From Clostridioides difficile (GTDB lineage Bacteria; Bacillota; Clostridia; Peptostreptococcales; Peptostreptococcaceae), in contig NZ_JRHN01000043.1 in NCBI RefSeq assembly GCF_001299635.1, positions 124,001 to 188,000 of the forward strand: 64,000 bases of DNA. Reading direction: 5' to 3'. Under the pieces are notes generated by a model. It was not told where the DNA came from. It searched no databases and saw nothing but the letters and a program-made list of their open reading frames with translations. The position numbers and the translations under genes were made by a program. How positions within the stretch are numbered: position 1 is the stretch's first letter; every line of letters begins with the position of its first letter. Of this stretch, positions 51,941 to 61,761 are shown piece after piece.

Positions 51941-54007
51941 TTATTTATAAACTATTTTAGATAAATCACAAATCTCTAACATAGTATCATATATTTGTTT
52001 AAGTAAACCAAGTCTATTATTCTTAATAGCTTCATCATTATCCATAACCATAACGGAATCAAATAAGTTATCAACTACTGGTCTTAAAGATGCAAATTCA
52101 TCCAAAGCAACACCATATTTCTTATCTTTCAATAATTCCTTAACTTTTACTTTTACTTGTTTAAACTCATTGTAAAGTTTGATTTCTGCATCTTCTTTTA
52201 ATAACATTTCGTCAACTTTATCACAATCTGATTTTTGAGCTAAAGTAGAAACTCTATTAAATGCAGTAAGCATTTCCACTAACTCATCTTTTTCTAACCA
52301 ATTATTAAGCTCTAAAGCTCTCATATGCATATCAGAAACATCATTTATGTCAGAACTTAATACAGCATCAACAACATCATATCTTATACCTAAATCTTTA
52401 AACAGATTTTTCACTCTCTCATTGAAGAAATTCATTATTTGTTCAACAACTTCTTCTTTATTAAAATCTAAATCAGAATAATTATCTAAAGCATGTTCAA
52501 TAAGCACTTTTATATCTACAGCAACTTTTCTATCCATTAGTATACTAAGTATACCTAAAGCTTGTCTTCTTAAAGCATATGGGTCTTGAGAACCTGTTGG
52601 TTGTATCCCTATAGCAAAGAAACCTGCTATTGAATCCAACTTATCAGCTATTGATAATGCAACCCCAGCATTAGTTTTAGGAAGTATATCTCCTGCAAAT
52701 CTTGGAAGATAATGTTCAAAAATAGCTTCGCTTACAACATCATTCTCTCCTCCAACTTTTGCATATTCTTTTCCCATAAAACCTTGTAATTCGTCAAATT
52801 CTCCTACCATTCCAGTAACTAAATCTGCCTTACATAACTTAGCAGCTCTTATAGCGTCTGTCTTTTCATCTACTAAACCTAAACTATCAAGTATATCAGC
52901 ACTTAATTTTTCAAGTCTTAAAGTTTTATCATAAATAGTTCCTAGTTTTACTTGGAATACAACAGTTTTTAATTTTTCTATGTAGCTTTCTAAGTTTCTC
53001 TTAGTATCTTCTCTATAGAAAAATAAAGCATCTGCAAGTCTTGCTTCTAAAACCTTTTCGTTTCCAGCTTTAACATTATCTATTCTGTAAGAATCACCAT
53101 TTCTAACAGCTATAAAGTTAGGTAGCAGTTTTCCATCTTTAAGCACTGGGAAATATCTTTGATGTTGTTTCATAGGAGTTATAACAACTTCTTTTGGTAA
53201 TTTTATATAATCTGTATCAAATTCTCCATAAAAAGCAGTTGGATACTCAACTAAGTAAGTTACTTCTTCAAGTAAATCTTCATCAAATTCAACTTCTCCA
53301 CCTAAAGAATTTGCAACTTCTATACATTGTTTTCTTATAATTTCTTTTCTCTTATTTTGGTCTAAAACTATATAATTTTTTTCTAATTTTTCAAGATAGT
53401 CTTCTATAGAATTTACTTCTATTGTACTTTCTCCTAAGAATCTATGACCTTTTGTTATATTAGAAGATATTATTCCTTCTAAGTCAAACTCTAATACCTT
53501 GTCATTCAACAATGTAACTATCCATCTTATAGGTCTTGCAAATTTAAGATTTTTACCTCCCCAACGCATAGCTTTTGGGAATACTACAGATTTTATAGTC
53601 TCTGGTAATATATCTTTTAATACTTCTGAAGTCTCTTTTCCATCTTGTTTTATAGTTGCAAATATATATTCATCTTTACCAACTTGTTTAAAGTATATAT
53701 CAGACTCACTTAATCCTTTGCTTTTTATAAATCCTAATGCTGGCTTTGTTAAATTATTTTCCGCATCAACAGCAATTTTTTTAGCAGGACCTTTTATTTC
53801 TTCTTCTAAGTCACTCTGTTTATCACTCAATCCTTCAACTACCAAAGTCAGTCTTCTTGGTGTACCATATGCACTTATTTTGTCAAAAGATATTCTATTT
53901 TCATCAAATAATTTGTTAAGATTGTTTTTTAATTGTTCTAGTGTACTGCCTACAAATCTAGATGGCATTTCTTCAACACCGATTTCAAATAAAAGATAAT
54001 TTTTCAT
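51941..54007 (-). CDS. glyS: Glycyl-tRNA synthetase beta subunit
   Basis: A 688-residue beta chain of the bacterial alpha2beta2 glycyl-tRNA synthetase, which binds tRNA and supports aminoacylation. It begins NYLLFEIGVEEMPSRFVGST, has PRRLTLVVEGL, AMRWGGKNLKFARPIRWIV and the HD-like core LADKLDSIAGFFAIG. The C-terminal anticodon-binding region is helical. It overlaps the glyQ stop by one base, so the two subunits are translationally coupled. Confidence 0.96.
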   Translation of the reverse strand: MKNYLLFEIGVEEMPSRFVGSTLEQLKNNLNKLFDENRISFDKISAYGTPRRLTLVVEGLSDKQSDLEEEIKGPAKKIAVDAENNLTKPALGFIKSKGLSESDIYFKQVGKDEYIFATIKQDGKETSEVLKDILPETIKSVVFPKAMRWGGKNLKFARPIRWIVTLLNDKVLEFDLEGIISSNITKGHRFLGESTIEVNSIEDYLEKLEKNYIVLDQNKRKEIIRKQCIEVANSLGGEVEFDEDLLEEVTYLVEYPTAFYGEFDTDYIKLPKEVVITPMKQHQRYFPVLKDGKLLPNFIAVRNGDSYRIDNVKAGNEKVLEARLADALFFYREDTKRNLESYIEKLKTVVFQVKLGTIYDKTLRLEKLSADILDSLGLVDEKTDAIRAAKLCKADLVTGMVGEFDELQGFMGKEYAKVGGENDVVSEAIFEHYLPRFAGDILPKTNAGVALSIADKLDSIAGFFAIGIQPTGSQDPYALRRQALGILSILMDRKVAVDIKVLIEHALDNYSDLDFNKEEVVEQIMNFFNERVKNLFKDLGIRYDVVDAVLSSDINDVSDMHMRALELNNWLEKDELVEMLTAFNRVSTLAQKSDCDKVDEMLLKEDAEIKLYNEFKQVKVKVKELLKDKKYGVALDEFASLRPVVDNLFDSVMVMDNDEAIKNNRLGLLKQIYDTMLEICDLSKIVYK

Positions 54008-54885
54008 TATTTGTCACCGTCCTTTAAAAGAGGGAATCCCATTTCTTCTCTTTGTTTTACAAAAGTTTCTGCAACAGTCTTTGCCATATTTCTAACTCTA
54101 CCTATAAATGATGCTCTTTGACTAACACCTATTGCGCCTCTTGCATCCAATGTATTAAATGCATGAGAGCATTTTAATACATAATCATATGAAGGTATTA
54201 CAAGTCCTTTTTCCATAAGTCTTAATGCTTCTTTTTCATATATATCAAACAGATTAAACAGCATATCTGCATCACATAATTCAAACGCATACATTGAGTT
54301 TTCATACTCAGCTTTATTAAATACTTCACCATAAGTTATTTTATCATTCCATTTTAAATCATAAACACTATCAACTTCTTGAATGTACATAGCTAATCTT
54401 TCTAATCCATATGTAATTTCTCCTGTCTCAAGCTCACATTCAATATTACCTACTTGTTGGAAATACGTAAATTGTGTTATTTCCATACCATCTAGCCAAA
54501 CTTCCCATCCAAGTCCCCATGCACCAACTGTAGCAGCTTCCCAGTTGTCTTCAACAAATCTTATATCATGCTCACTTGGGTCAATTCCAATTTCTTTTAA
54601 ACTTTCCAAATACAACTCTTGTATATTATCTGGAGATGGCTTTAATATAACTTGGAACTGGTGATGTTGATATAGCCTGTTTGGGTTTTCACCATATCTT
54701 CCATCTGCTGGTCTTCTTGAAGGTTCTACATAACATACTTGCCAAGGCTCAGGTCCTAGTGATCTTAAAAAAGTATTTGGATTCATAGTTCCTGCACCTT
54801 TTTCAATATCATAAGGTTGCATCATGATACAACCTTGCTTTGACCAGTATTTTTGCAACGCTAGTATCATCTCTTGAAAATTCAT
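54007..54885 (-). CDS. glyQ: Glycyl-tRNA synthetase alpha subunit
   Basis: A 292-residue catalytic subunit. Signatures are [60 protein letters not shown] and [21 protein letters not shown] strong AGGAGGG site precedes the ATG. The promoter is at 54959-54987, and the roughly 70-base leader contains one hairpin but is too short for a T-box riboswitch, unlike many Firmicute synthetase operons. Confidence 0.97.
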   Translation of the reverse strand: MNFQEMILALQKYWSKQGCIMMQPYDIEKGAGTMNPNTFLRSLGPEPWQVCYVEPSRRPADGRYGENPNRLYQHHQFQVILKPSPDNIQELYLESLKEIGIDPSEHDIRFVEDNWEAATVGAWGLGWEVWLDGMEITQFTYFQQVGNIECELETGEITYGLERLAMYIQEVDSVYDLKWNDKITYGEVFNKAEYENSMYAFELCDADMLFNLFDIYEKEALRLMEKGLVIPSYDYVLKCSHAFNTLDARGAIGVSQRASFIGRVRNMAKTVAETFVKQREEMGFPLLKDGDK

Positions 54886-54908
54886 AAAAATCCCTCCTAT
54901 AACAATAA

Positions 54909-54932
54909 AGCCTCTCGTCTACACGAAAGGCT
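54909..54932 (-). terminator. Leader hairpin with T-rich tail upstream of glyQ
   Basis: AGCCTTTCGT and ACGAGAGGCT pair around GTAG on the minus strand, followed by TTTATTG, within the glyQS leader and about 15 bases before the ribosome binding site. It looks like an attenuator but no antiterminator partner is evident. Confidence 0.55.
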
Positions 54933-54958
54933 ATTTTAATAGTTCTTCTACAACTTTT

Positions 54959-54987
54959 AGAATATCAAATTCTATAAAATTTGTCAA
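54959..54987 (-). promoter_or_regulatory. SigA promoter of glyQS
   Basis: A perfect TTGACA (54982-54987), a 17-base spacer and TATTCT (54959-54964) on the minus strand, 74 bases before the glyQ start. Confidence 0.85.
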
Positions 54988-55044
54988 TGTTAGTGATAAT
55001 TCTTATAATTATCTTCTCTTCATTTTTTAAAAGTCACTTTATAT

Positions 55045-55647
55045 CTATTTATTTTCGTCTTCGTCTTCTTTATTCTTTTCAAATTCTTCTTTCATAAGGT
55101 CAGCAGTTACATCTTTATCATCTTCTTTTTTGTCAACCACTACATCCTTAACATCTTTAGCAGCATTAGTTATCATATTCTTCAAAACATGAAGTTTTTC
55201 TTCATTCAACTCACCTAAGTCTACGATTTCTCCATCTTCTTCATTTTGAACTTTTATACGATATTTACTTATAACAGCAGCTGATAAGCCTACTAAAGTA
55301 GCTAATGGAACAAAAGCTAATCCAACAACTCCAACTGTTAAAGGAATGTTCATCATAGTTTTTCCATCTTTCTCAACTATTACTCTTACTACACTACTTT
55401 TTCTAAGAAGCTCTTTTAGTTGAAGTTTTATATTTTCTCCATCTTTACCAAACACTTCTTCCATAGTTTCTTTAGCAGATTTTGCTTTACAATTACAAGT
55501 ATTTTTTTTATTTTCTAAATATATTACTGCCTCAATTACGTCTCCATTGCATACTACTAATGCTTCTTTTGCTTCTGCATAAGTTGCTCCTGGAACTCTT
55601 TCAAAGACTGAATCAACCATTTCAATAGTTATATTACTACTCATCAT
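55045..55647 (-). CDS. UBA-like/DUF4342 membrane-associated protein
   Basis: A 200-residue protein. Residues 1-45 form a UBA/TS-N-like three-helix domain ([37 protein letters not shown]). A cysteine pair NTCNCK follows. Residues 85-140 match DUF4342 ([20 protein letters not shown]) with one hydrophobic hairpin ([20 protein letters not shown]) that may insert in the membrane. The last 45 residues are a strongly charged Asp/Glu/Lys tail. The start (ATG 55647, or ATG 55644) overlaps the recO end by 11 bases. Function unknown. Confidence 0.82.
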   Translation of the reverse strand: MMSSNITIEMVDSVFERVPGATYAEAKEALVVCNGDVIEAVIYLENKKNTCNCKAKSAKETMEEVFGKDGENIKLQLKELLRKSSVVRVIVEKDGKTMMNIPLTVGVVGLAFVPLATLVGLSAAVISKYRIKVQNEEDGEIVDLGELNEEKLHVLKNMITNAAKDVKDVVVDKKEDDKDVTADLMKEEFEKNKEDEDENK

Positions 55648-56410
55648 TATCCACTCCCTTATTGTTTTTTACACTTTGTAATACGTGTAATGATTTAAAA
55701 TTAATATTATCAACATAAACTTTCAAATACTTGTCTAGAATATTTTCAAGCTCATGTGTTATATATTTTGATACTTTAGCTTTACTACATGTTAAAATAT
55801 CATTCTTTAATACATATTCCATAAGACTTATAGTTGTTAAGTCTAATTTTATGTTATTATCAAAAAGTTTACTACACTTACTACATAGTATACCACCTTC
55901 ATAGATATTAAACACAGAATTTTGTAAAATTTTACATTCACAATTAATGCATTTATTTACTATAGGTTTAAATCCTATATAGTCTAAAAATTTCAACTCG
56001 AATGCTGCTGTTATAAACCTATTATCTGTATTCTCCTGTGTATACAAGTACAATGTCTGTGCAAGTAATATAAATAGCCTATTATTAGTCTGATTTTCAA
56101 GTATAGAATTCTCAACTAATTTTGTAATATATGTAGCATAAGAAAATGCTTCTATATCATAGGATATATTATAAAAACTTTTTATTATTTCACTTTGAGT
56201 AACCTTGTACATATTACCTTGTTTTTTTAAGGTAAAATTGCTATAAGAAAATAACTGTGATGATGAAAGTAAAGAGCTCTTATTTTTTTTAGCTCCTTTT
56301 GCTATTGCAGATACTTTTCCAAGCTTTCTTGTAAATAGTGTAAGTATTACGTCACTTTCCTTGTACCTTATAGCTTTAAGTACTATCCCCTGGGTGTTCA
56401 GGATTATCAT
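55637..56410 (-). CDS. recO: DNA repair protein RecO
   Basis: A 257-residue recombination mediator that loads RecA on single-stranded DNA with RecF/RecR. The N-terminal OB fold begins [20 protein letters not shown], with [20 protein letters not shown]. The C-terminal zinc finger is visible as CINCECKI (about residue 153) and CSKCSKLF. It overlaps the preceding YqzL-like gene by 35 bases and the DUF4342 gene by 11 bases. The YqzL-RecO pairing and proximity to era are conserved in Firmicutes. Confidence 0.93.
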   Translation of the reverse strand: MIILNTQGIVLKAIRYKESDVILTLFTRKLGKVSAIAKGAKKNKSSLLSSSQLFSYSNFTLKKQGNMYKVTQSEIIKSFYNISYDIEAFSYATYITKLVENSILENQTNNRLFILLAQTLYLYTQENTDNRFITAAFELKFLDYIGFKPIVNKCINCECKILQNSVFNIYEGGILCSKCSKLFDNNIKLDLTTISLMEYVLKNDILTCSKAKVSKYITHELENILDKYLKVYVDNINFKSLHVLQSVKNNKGVDNDE

Positions 56411-56531
56411 CGTCTTCTTTTTTCTCCCTTACTTCTTCAATTTCTTCATGTATGTTTTTGCAATCACAGAAATATAGATATGCATCTATACTACCTGTTT
56501 TTTTAAAAACTTCCCAACTTATATTGTTCAT
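56376..56531 (-). CDS. YqzL-like small protein
   Basis: A 51-residue protein beginning [20 protein letters not shown]. The ISWxxFxxTGxIDAYL pattern is that of YqzL, a small protein encoded just before recO in Bacillus and clostridia. GGGGGT precedes ATG 56531. The C-terminal half is charged ([14 protein letters not shown]) and, unusually, overlaps recO by 35 bases in another frame. Its function is unknown. Position and motif together support a real gene. Confidence 0.8.
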   Translation of the reverse strand: MNNISWEVFKKTGSIDAYLYFCDCKNIHEEIEEVREKKEDDDNPEHPGDST

Positions 56532-56603
56532 TTTTAAAAAACCCCCTTCTTACATTTATACTTATATTTTTAGTAAGAAGAGGATAAATCATACATAAAG
56601 TTA

Positions 56604-57983
56604 TTAAACAATTTTTGACAATAATGCCGTTGTTATTATAAAGTAAACTGCTATACCAGTTATATCAAGAGCTGTAGATATAATTGGTGATGAAACTGTA
56701 GATGGGTCTGCATCCATTTTTTTTAATAGAACAGGCATAAATGCACCTATTGTTGCACCTAAAACCATATTTATAAATAATGATATTGAAACAATTAGTA
56801 CAATGTCTAATTTTCTCATAACAAAGTAAATCACAATACCAGTTATTATACTACATAAAAGACCTGTAATAATTCCTACAATACCTTCTCTTACCACATT
56901 ACTAAAATTTAAATCTTTATTAGATAGTGTTATTACTGTAACAGATGATGATTGAGTTCCAATATTTCCACCCATACCTATTACTACAGGTATAAAGAAC
57001 ACTAATGGAGCATATACAGGATTCATTATATAATCTAAGTTAGAAAGTATTAAGGAAGCTAATAATCCTCCTATTAATGTAATAATTAACCAAGGTAATC
57101 TTCCTCTAAGTGCTGATATTGTTTGCTCTTTCAATGTAGGATTTTCTTTTTCAGCAACTTCTCTTTCATGTTCTGAACTTCCTGCAAATTTATACATATC
57201 TTCTGTTGCTTCTTCTTCCATTACATCGATTATATCATCTACTGTTATTATTCCTTTTAATTTTTCTTGTCTATCAACTACTGGAATTGCTATTAAGTTG
57301 TATTTAGATACTAATCTTACTGCTTCTTCTCTATCTTCATCTACATAAACAGAGATTATATTTTCACTCATTAATTCTTCTACTATATTTGCATCTCTTG
57401 CTATTATTAATTCTCTTAATGATAATACTCCAACTAGTTTTTCTTCATCATCAACCACATATATATAATAAATAGTTTCAGCTTCTTCAGCTTCTTCCCT
57501 CATATGGTCTATAGCTTCAAGAGCTGTCATGTCTTTATTTATAGATATATATCCAGTCGTCATTGTTCCACCAGCAGAATCTTCATCATAGAATAACAGT
57601 TCTTTTACATACTCAGCATTTTCTTGATTCAAAAGATTTATTATATGTTCTCTCTCTTCTTCTTCAAGCTCACTTAATTTATCTGCCATATCTCCAAGAG
57701 ACATAAGTTCAAGTATATTTTTTGAGTGTTCTACATCAAGCTTAGATAAAATACTAACAAAAAACTCTACACTACCTTCTTCTAATATAGAAGATGCCAT
57801 ATCTAAAGGAAGTACTTCAAATAATTGAATTTTCATGTCTTCCTCTAAATTTTCCATTATATCGAATATATCAATTATATGATATTCCTCTATTAATTCT
57901 CTTAACTCCAATACTTTATTATTAGCAATTAATGATTTTACTTCATATAATAAATCTTGGGAAGCATCCAGTTTCCTATCCAT
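56604..57983 (-). CDS. mgtE: Magnesium transporter MgtE
   Basis: A 459-residue Mg2+ channel. ATG 57983 follows AAAGGTGG; GTG 57992 is possible. The cytoplasmic N domain is at 1-125, the CBS pair at about 130-255 (SAGGTMTTGYISINKDMTAL; LMSENIISVYVDEDREEAVR), and five membrane helices at 285-459. The pore region reads PVVIGMGGNIGTQSSSVTVI, with the acidic metal-binding residue in the last segments. It is 11 bases downstream of era. Confidence 0.94.
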   Translation of the reverse strand: MDRKLDASQDLLYEVKSLIANNKVLELRELIEEYHIIDIFDIMENLEEDMKIQLFEVLPLDMASSILEEGSVEFFVSILSKLDVEHSKNILELMSLGDMADKLSELEEEEREHIINLLNQENAEYVKELLFYDEDSAGGTMTTGYISINKDMTALEAIDHMREEAEEAETIYYIYVVDDEEKLVGVLSLRELIIARDANIVEELMSENIISVYVDEDREEAVRLVSKYNLIAIPVVDRQEKLKGIITVDDIIDVMEEEATEDMYKFAGSSEHEREVAEKENPTLKEQTISALRGRLPWLIITLIGGLLASLILSNLDYIMNPVYAPLVFFIPVVIGMGGNIGTQSSSVTVITLSNKDLNFSNVVREGIVGIITGLLCSIITGIVIYFVMRKLDIVLIVSISLFINMVLGATIGAFMPVLLKKMDADPSTVSSPIISTALDITGIAVYFIITTALLSKIV

Positions 57984-57994
57984 ATAACCCACCT

Positions 57995-58888
57995 TTATTT
58001 ATCATTATATCCAAAATTATTTATATAATTTTGTAAATTTCTCCAATTTTCTTTAACCTTAACCCATAATTGAAGATTTATTTGTGACCCTAAAAGTAAT
58101 TCTATATCTTGTCTTGCTGATTTTCCTATTCCTTTTAGTTTCCTACCATTCTTTCCTATTATTATTCCTTTATGTGAATCTCTTTCACAATATATCACAG
58201 CAGATACATCCACTATTTCTTTATCATTTCTTGCTTTCATTTTTTCAATTTCAACAGCTACACCATGAGGTATCTCATCATTAAGATAGTGAAGAACTTT
58301 TTCTCTTATAAGTTCTGCTATTAATACTCTCTCTGGTTGGTCTGTAATCATATAATCTGGAAAATACTTTGGACCTTCTTCTAAATACTTTTGTATAACT
58401 TTTATTAAGGTATTCGTGTTTTTTCCTTTTAATGCTGATATTGGTACTATTTCTTTAAAAATACCTTCATTATCATACATTTTGATTATATCAAATAACT
58501 CATCTTTTTGGTCTAGTTGATCTATTTTATTTACAACTAGAATTATTGGTGTTTTAACACTTCTTAAGTCCTCCATTATCTTTCTATCTCCAGGACCTAT
58601 TTTTTTAGAATCATCAACCACAAATAATATCAAATCTACATTTTTGAAGGCATCTGTTGCTGCCTTCACCATAAATTCACCTAACTTATTTTTTGGTTTG
58701 TGAATGCCTGGTGTATCTAAAAATACTATCTGCATCTCTTCATCTGTATATACTGCTTGTATTGTATTTCTTGTAGTTTGAGGCTTATCACTCATTATAG
58801 CTATTTTTTCTCCAACTACATTATTCATTAAAGTAGATTTCCCTACATTTGGTCTCCCTACTATACTGACAAAACCTGATTTGAACAT
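57995..58888 (-). CDS. era: GTPase Era
   Basis: A 297-residue GTPase that helps 30S ribosome assembly by binding the 3' end of 16S rRNA. GTP motifs: G1 GRPNVGKST, G2 TTRNTIQ, G3 DTPGIHK, G4 NKID. The C-terminal KH domain contains RDSHKGIIIGKNGRKLKGIG. Length is normal. It is part of the conserved gene run hpf...yqfC-yqfD-phoH-ybeY-dgk-cdd-era-recO, which is a reliable landmark of Firmicute chromosomes. Confidence 0.97.
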   Translation of the reverse strand: MFKSGFVSIVGRPNVGKSTLMNNVVGEKIAIMSDKPQTTRNTIQAVYTDEEMQIVFLDTPGIHKPKNKLGEFMVKAATDAFKNVDLILFVVDDSKKIGPGDRKIMEDLRSVKTPIILVVNKIDQLDQKDELFDIIKMYDNEGIFKEIVPISALKGKNTNTLIKVIQKYLEEGPKYFPDYMITDQPERVLIAELIREKVLHYLNDEIPHGVAVEIEKMKARNDKEIVDVSAVIYCERDSHKGIIIGKNGRKLKGIGKSARQDIELLLGSQINLQLWVKVKENWRNLQNYINNFGYNDK

Positions 58889-58944
58889 TAACTGTCTCCT
58901 AACTTTATTTATCTTCTTGTTTTAATTATTTATATTTTTTAAAT

Positions 58945-59346
58945 CTATTTTAAATCATTTCCAGAGAAATAGTTTGGCAACAAATCCTTTATATCTTGCT
59001 CAAAAACCTCTCCTTTAGTATATCCTGTTATTATTTTTATATCAGAACCAAACTCTATAATTACCTGTCTGCATATTCCACAAGGATATGTTTGCTCATT
59101 ATTTTCTGAGTTGTCACTTGCTATAGCTATTTTATATATATCTTTGTCTCCTTCTGATATTGCTTTAAAAATAGCTGTTCTTTCTGCGCAATTTGTTCCA
59201 CCTAATGATGCACATTCAATATTACACCCAGTATAAACTTTACCACTCTTAGTTAAAAGAGCTGCGCCTACTCTAAAACCAGAGTAAGGAGCATAAGAAT
59301 GTTGCCTGGCATTTTCTGCCAACTTTAACAATTCTATGTTATCCAC
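58945..59346 (-). CDS. cdd: Cytidine deaminase
   Basis: A 133-residue zinc enzyme converting cytidine or deoxycytidine to uridine forms. The start is most likely GTG 59346, with GGAGGAG 5 bases upstream. The zinc and catalytic motifs are TNCAERTAIFKA (Cys ligand and catalytic Glu) and YPCGICRQVI (two Cys ligands). SGFRVGAAL is the substrate loop. It lies between era and the kinase/phosphatase gene as in other Firmicutes. Confidence 0.93.
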   Translation of the reverse strand: MDNIELLKLAENARQHSYAPYSGFRVGAALLTKSGKVYTGCNIECASLGGTNCAERTAIFKAISEGDKDIYKIAIASDNSENNEQTYPCGICRQVIIEFGSDIKIITGYTKGEVFEQDIKDLLPNYFSGNDLK

Positions 59347-59464
59347 AACATCTCCTCCTGTATACAATAATTAAAAGTTATTTTTATTTAATACTCTACA
59401 TTATATCATAAAAATTTAATTAGCACAGATTTGTTTTATTTTAAACATTTTATGTACATTTATT

Positions 59465-60184
59465 TTAATTGTAGAACATTCCAAGCTGAAACACTAGTAT
59501 AGCTATTAATACACCTAACAAAGCTCCAGCTATAGTTTCCCAAAATGTATGTATTTTTCCTTCAATCCTACTTTGGGCAACTAATACAGCCATTATATAT
59601 GCAAGAGTAGACGCAACTACTCTTTCAGTCATAAGTGTAATTGCAGTTGCTATAGCAAATGCTAATGCAGCATGACCACTTGGCATACCTCCTTTTAGAG
59701 GTGTTCCTGTAGAAGTCAATGCTTTTACAACCACTACAGCTATAAGAACCAATAATATACATATCAAGGTTATATGTAATTCTGATTCTCTTATCTTATA
59801 AATTAATATCCCAGATATATCTGTCAATTTATCATAAAATAAAATATATCCAACCACTACTGAATTTAGTGCTGCCACTAGAACACCACCTGCTGCAACA
59901 TCTTTTGCTATCTTAGCAAGTACATGGTATTCATCAGTCACTAAATCAACAGCCTTTTCTATAGCTGTATTAAACATCTCAGCAACTACAACTAAACATA
60001 TAGACATTAATAACATTATCATTTCTAATTTTGAGAAGTTAAAAAACAAACTTATTATAAGCACAGCAACTGAGCCTAAATAGTGTATTTTCATATTTCT
60101 TTCAAATTTAAATGTATACAATATCCCTTCTATAGCTGCATTAAAAGCTTTAATTATACCTTGACGAGTTTTTCCTGGTTTCAT
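59465..60184 (-). CDS. Diacylglycerol/undecaprenol kinase-PAP2 phosphatase fusion
   Basis: A 239-residue membrane protein joining two domains. Residues 1-120 match the DgkA kinase (GILYTFKFERNMKIHYLGSV; AEMFNTAIEKAVDL with its catalytic Glu), which phosphorylates undecaprenol in Gram-positives. Residues 125-239 are a PAP2-type phosphatase with KGGMPSGHAALAF and SRIEGKIHTFWET. The pairing of lipid kinase and phosphatase on one chain suggests balance of undecaprenyl phosphate for wall synthesis. It is 5 bases downstream of ybeY. Confidence 0.88.
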   Translation of the reverse strand: MKPGKTRQGIIKAFNAAIEGILYTFKFERNMKIHYLGSVAVLIISLFFNFSKLEMIMLLMSICLVVVAEMFNTAIEKAVDLVTDEYHVLAKIAKDVAAGGVLVAALNSVVVGYILFYDKLTDISGILIYKIRESELHITLICILLVLIAVVVVKALTSTGTPLKGGMPSGHAALAFAIATAITLMTERVVASTLAYIMAVLVAQSRIEGKIHTFWETIAGALLGVLIAILVFQLGMFYN

Positions 60185-60189
60185 AAAAA

Positions 60190-60651
60190 CTACTCCCTTG
60201 TTATGTTTAACTTATTCAATATATGTTCTTCTTTTTCTCTCATTTCCTTTGTATTCTCATCTGTATCATGGTCATAACCTAAAAGATGAAACATACTATG
60301 ACATATTAAAAAACACACTTCTCTTTCAAAACTATGGTTATACTCTATACTCTGTTCTAAAGCTCTTTCAAGAGACACTACTATATCACCTAGAGATTCT
60401 TCTTCTAACTCAACATCCTCAAAATCATCACTTAAAAGAGGAAATGATAAAACATCAGTTGCTCTATCAACACCTCTATATTCTCTATTTAACTCATGAA
60501 TCTCTTTATTATCTACAAAAGAAAGACTCACCTCATAATTATCATCATATCCTTCATAATCCAAACATTCTATGATTATATCCTTTATCTTTTCAATTAG
60601 CTCTTCATTTACTTCTAATTTATCTTGTCTATCATCTAATATCAAATCCAT
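60190..60651 (-). CDS. ybeY: rRNA maturation endoribonuclease YbeY
   Basis: A 153-residue zinc-dependent RNase for 16S rRNA 3' end processing. The metal site HSMFHLLGYDHD shows the HxxxHxxxxxH pattern near residue 118. NREYRGVDRATDVLSFPL is the other signature. It is operonic with phoH (56 bases upstream) and the lipid kinase. It acts with Era and PhoH in ribosome quality control. Confidence 0.94.
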   Translation of the reverse strand: MDLILDDRQDKLEVNEELIEKIKDIIIECLDYEGYDDNYEVSLSFVDNKEIHELNREYRGVDRATDVLSFPLLSDDFEDVELEEESLGDIVVSLERALEQSIEYNHSFEREVCFLICHSMFHLLGYDHDTDENTKEMREKEEHILNKLNITRE

Positions 60652-60707
60652 TAATTACACCTACTTTTTATTCATTAATAATGCTATACATCTATATTAC
60701 TACACTT

Positions 60708-61724
60708 TTACTTTCTTTTGAAAGTCTTTTCCTGTATTTTCATTTTTTTACGTTCTTCTTTTTTAAATTCTTCTCTTTTATCATGTTTCTCATAAGCTCT
60801 TATTATTCTCTGTACTAACTCATGTCTTACAACATCTCTATCTGTTAACATTATAGACCCAATCCCTGGAACTCCTTTAAGAATCTCTGTAGCTTGTATT
60901 AGACCACTTTTCTTATTTTGTGGTAAATCTGTTTGTGTTATATCACCTGTAACTACAGCCTTAGAGCCAAATCCTAATCTAGTTAAAAACATTTTCATTT
61001 GCTCTGAAGTAGTATTTTGAGCTTCATCCAATATTATAAAAGAATTATCAAGTGTTCTACCTCTCATAAAAGCAAGTGGTGCAACTTCAATAGTGCCTCT
61101 TTCCAAATATTTATTAAATTTATCAGCACCTAACATTTCAAATAATGCATCATATAATGGTCTTAAATATGGGTCAACTTTATCCTTTAAATCCCCTGGT
61201 AAAAAACCTAGACTCTCCCCAGCTTCCACAGCTGGTCTTGTAAGTATAATTCTACTAACCTCATCTCTTTTAAAGGCTTTTACTGCCATAGCTACTGCAA
61301 GGTAAGTCTTTCCTGTTCCAGCAGGTCCAACGCCAAAAGTTATATCATTATTTTCTATAAGCTTTATATATTCTTTTTGACCTAGTGTTTTAGGTTGGAC
61401 AGCTTTCCCTCTTTGTGTTATAACAATGGTTCCCTCAAGTTCTTTTATTTTTTGTTCACTACCTTCAAGTAAAAGGGATAACGAATAAGAAATACTCTGT
61501 TTATCTAAATGTTTACCATTTGATACAGTTTGATGCAATTCATTCATAAGCTTTAGTGCAGAATCTACATTTTTTTCTTCTCCAATTAAAATTATATTGC
61601 CTTCTCTAAGTATCACATCTATATTTAAAGTTTTCTCTATTAATTTTACATTTTCATCAAAATTTCCAAATAATTCTCTTTCAAAATTCCCATCTGCTAT
61701 TGTAAATTTTTTTTGTATTATCAA
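60708..61724 (-). CDS. phoH: PhoH-family ATPase
   Basis: A 338-residue ATPase of the PhoH (PhoL) type. The N-terminal 110 residues form a KH-like nucleic-acid-binding region. Walker A is FGVGPAGTGKTYLAVAM near residue 135 and Walker B is SFIILDEAQNT near 230. The TTG start at 61724 has GAGGAGG 10 bases upstream. The C-terminal 25 residues are Lys rich. It is paired with ybeY, consistent with a role in RNA processing. Confidence 0.92.
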   Translation of the reverse strand: MIIQKKFTIADGNFERELFGNFDENVKLIEKTLNIDVILREGNIILIGEEKNVDSALKLMNELHQTVSNGKHLDKQSISYSLSLLLEGSEQKIKELEGTIVITQRGKAVQPKTLGQKEYIKLIENNDITFGVGPAGTGKTYLAVAMAVKAFKRDEVSRIILTRPAVEAGESLGFLPGDLKDKVDPYLRPLYDALFEMLGADKFNKYLERGTIEVAPLAFMRGRTLDNSFIILDEAQNTTSEQMKMFLTRLGFGSKAVVTGDITQTDLPQNKKSGLIQATEILKGVPGIGSIMLTDRDVVRHELVQRIIRAYEKHDKREEFKKEERKKMKIQEKTFKRK

Positions 61725-61761
61725 TTGAATTGTTCCTCCTCAAGTTTTAAGTTTAATTTTA

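Noticed and set aside
54886-55044. T-box riboswitch before glyQS
   Set aside because: The promoter leaves only about 70 bases of leader, with no T-box sequence or specifier loop seen.
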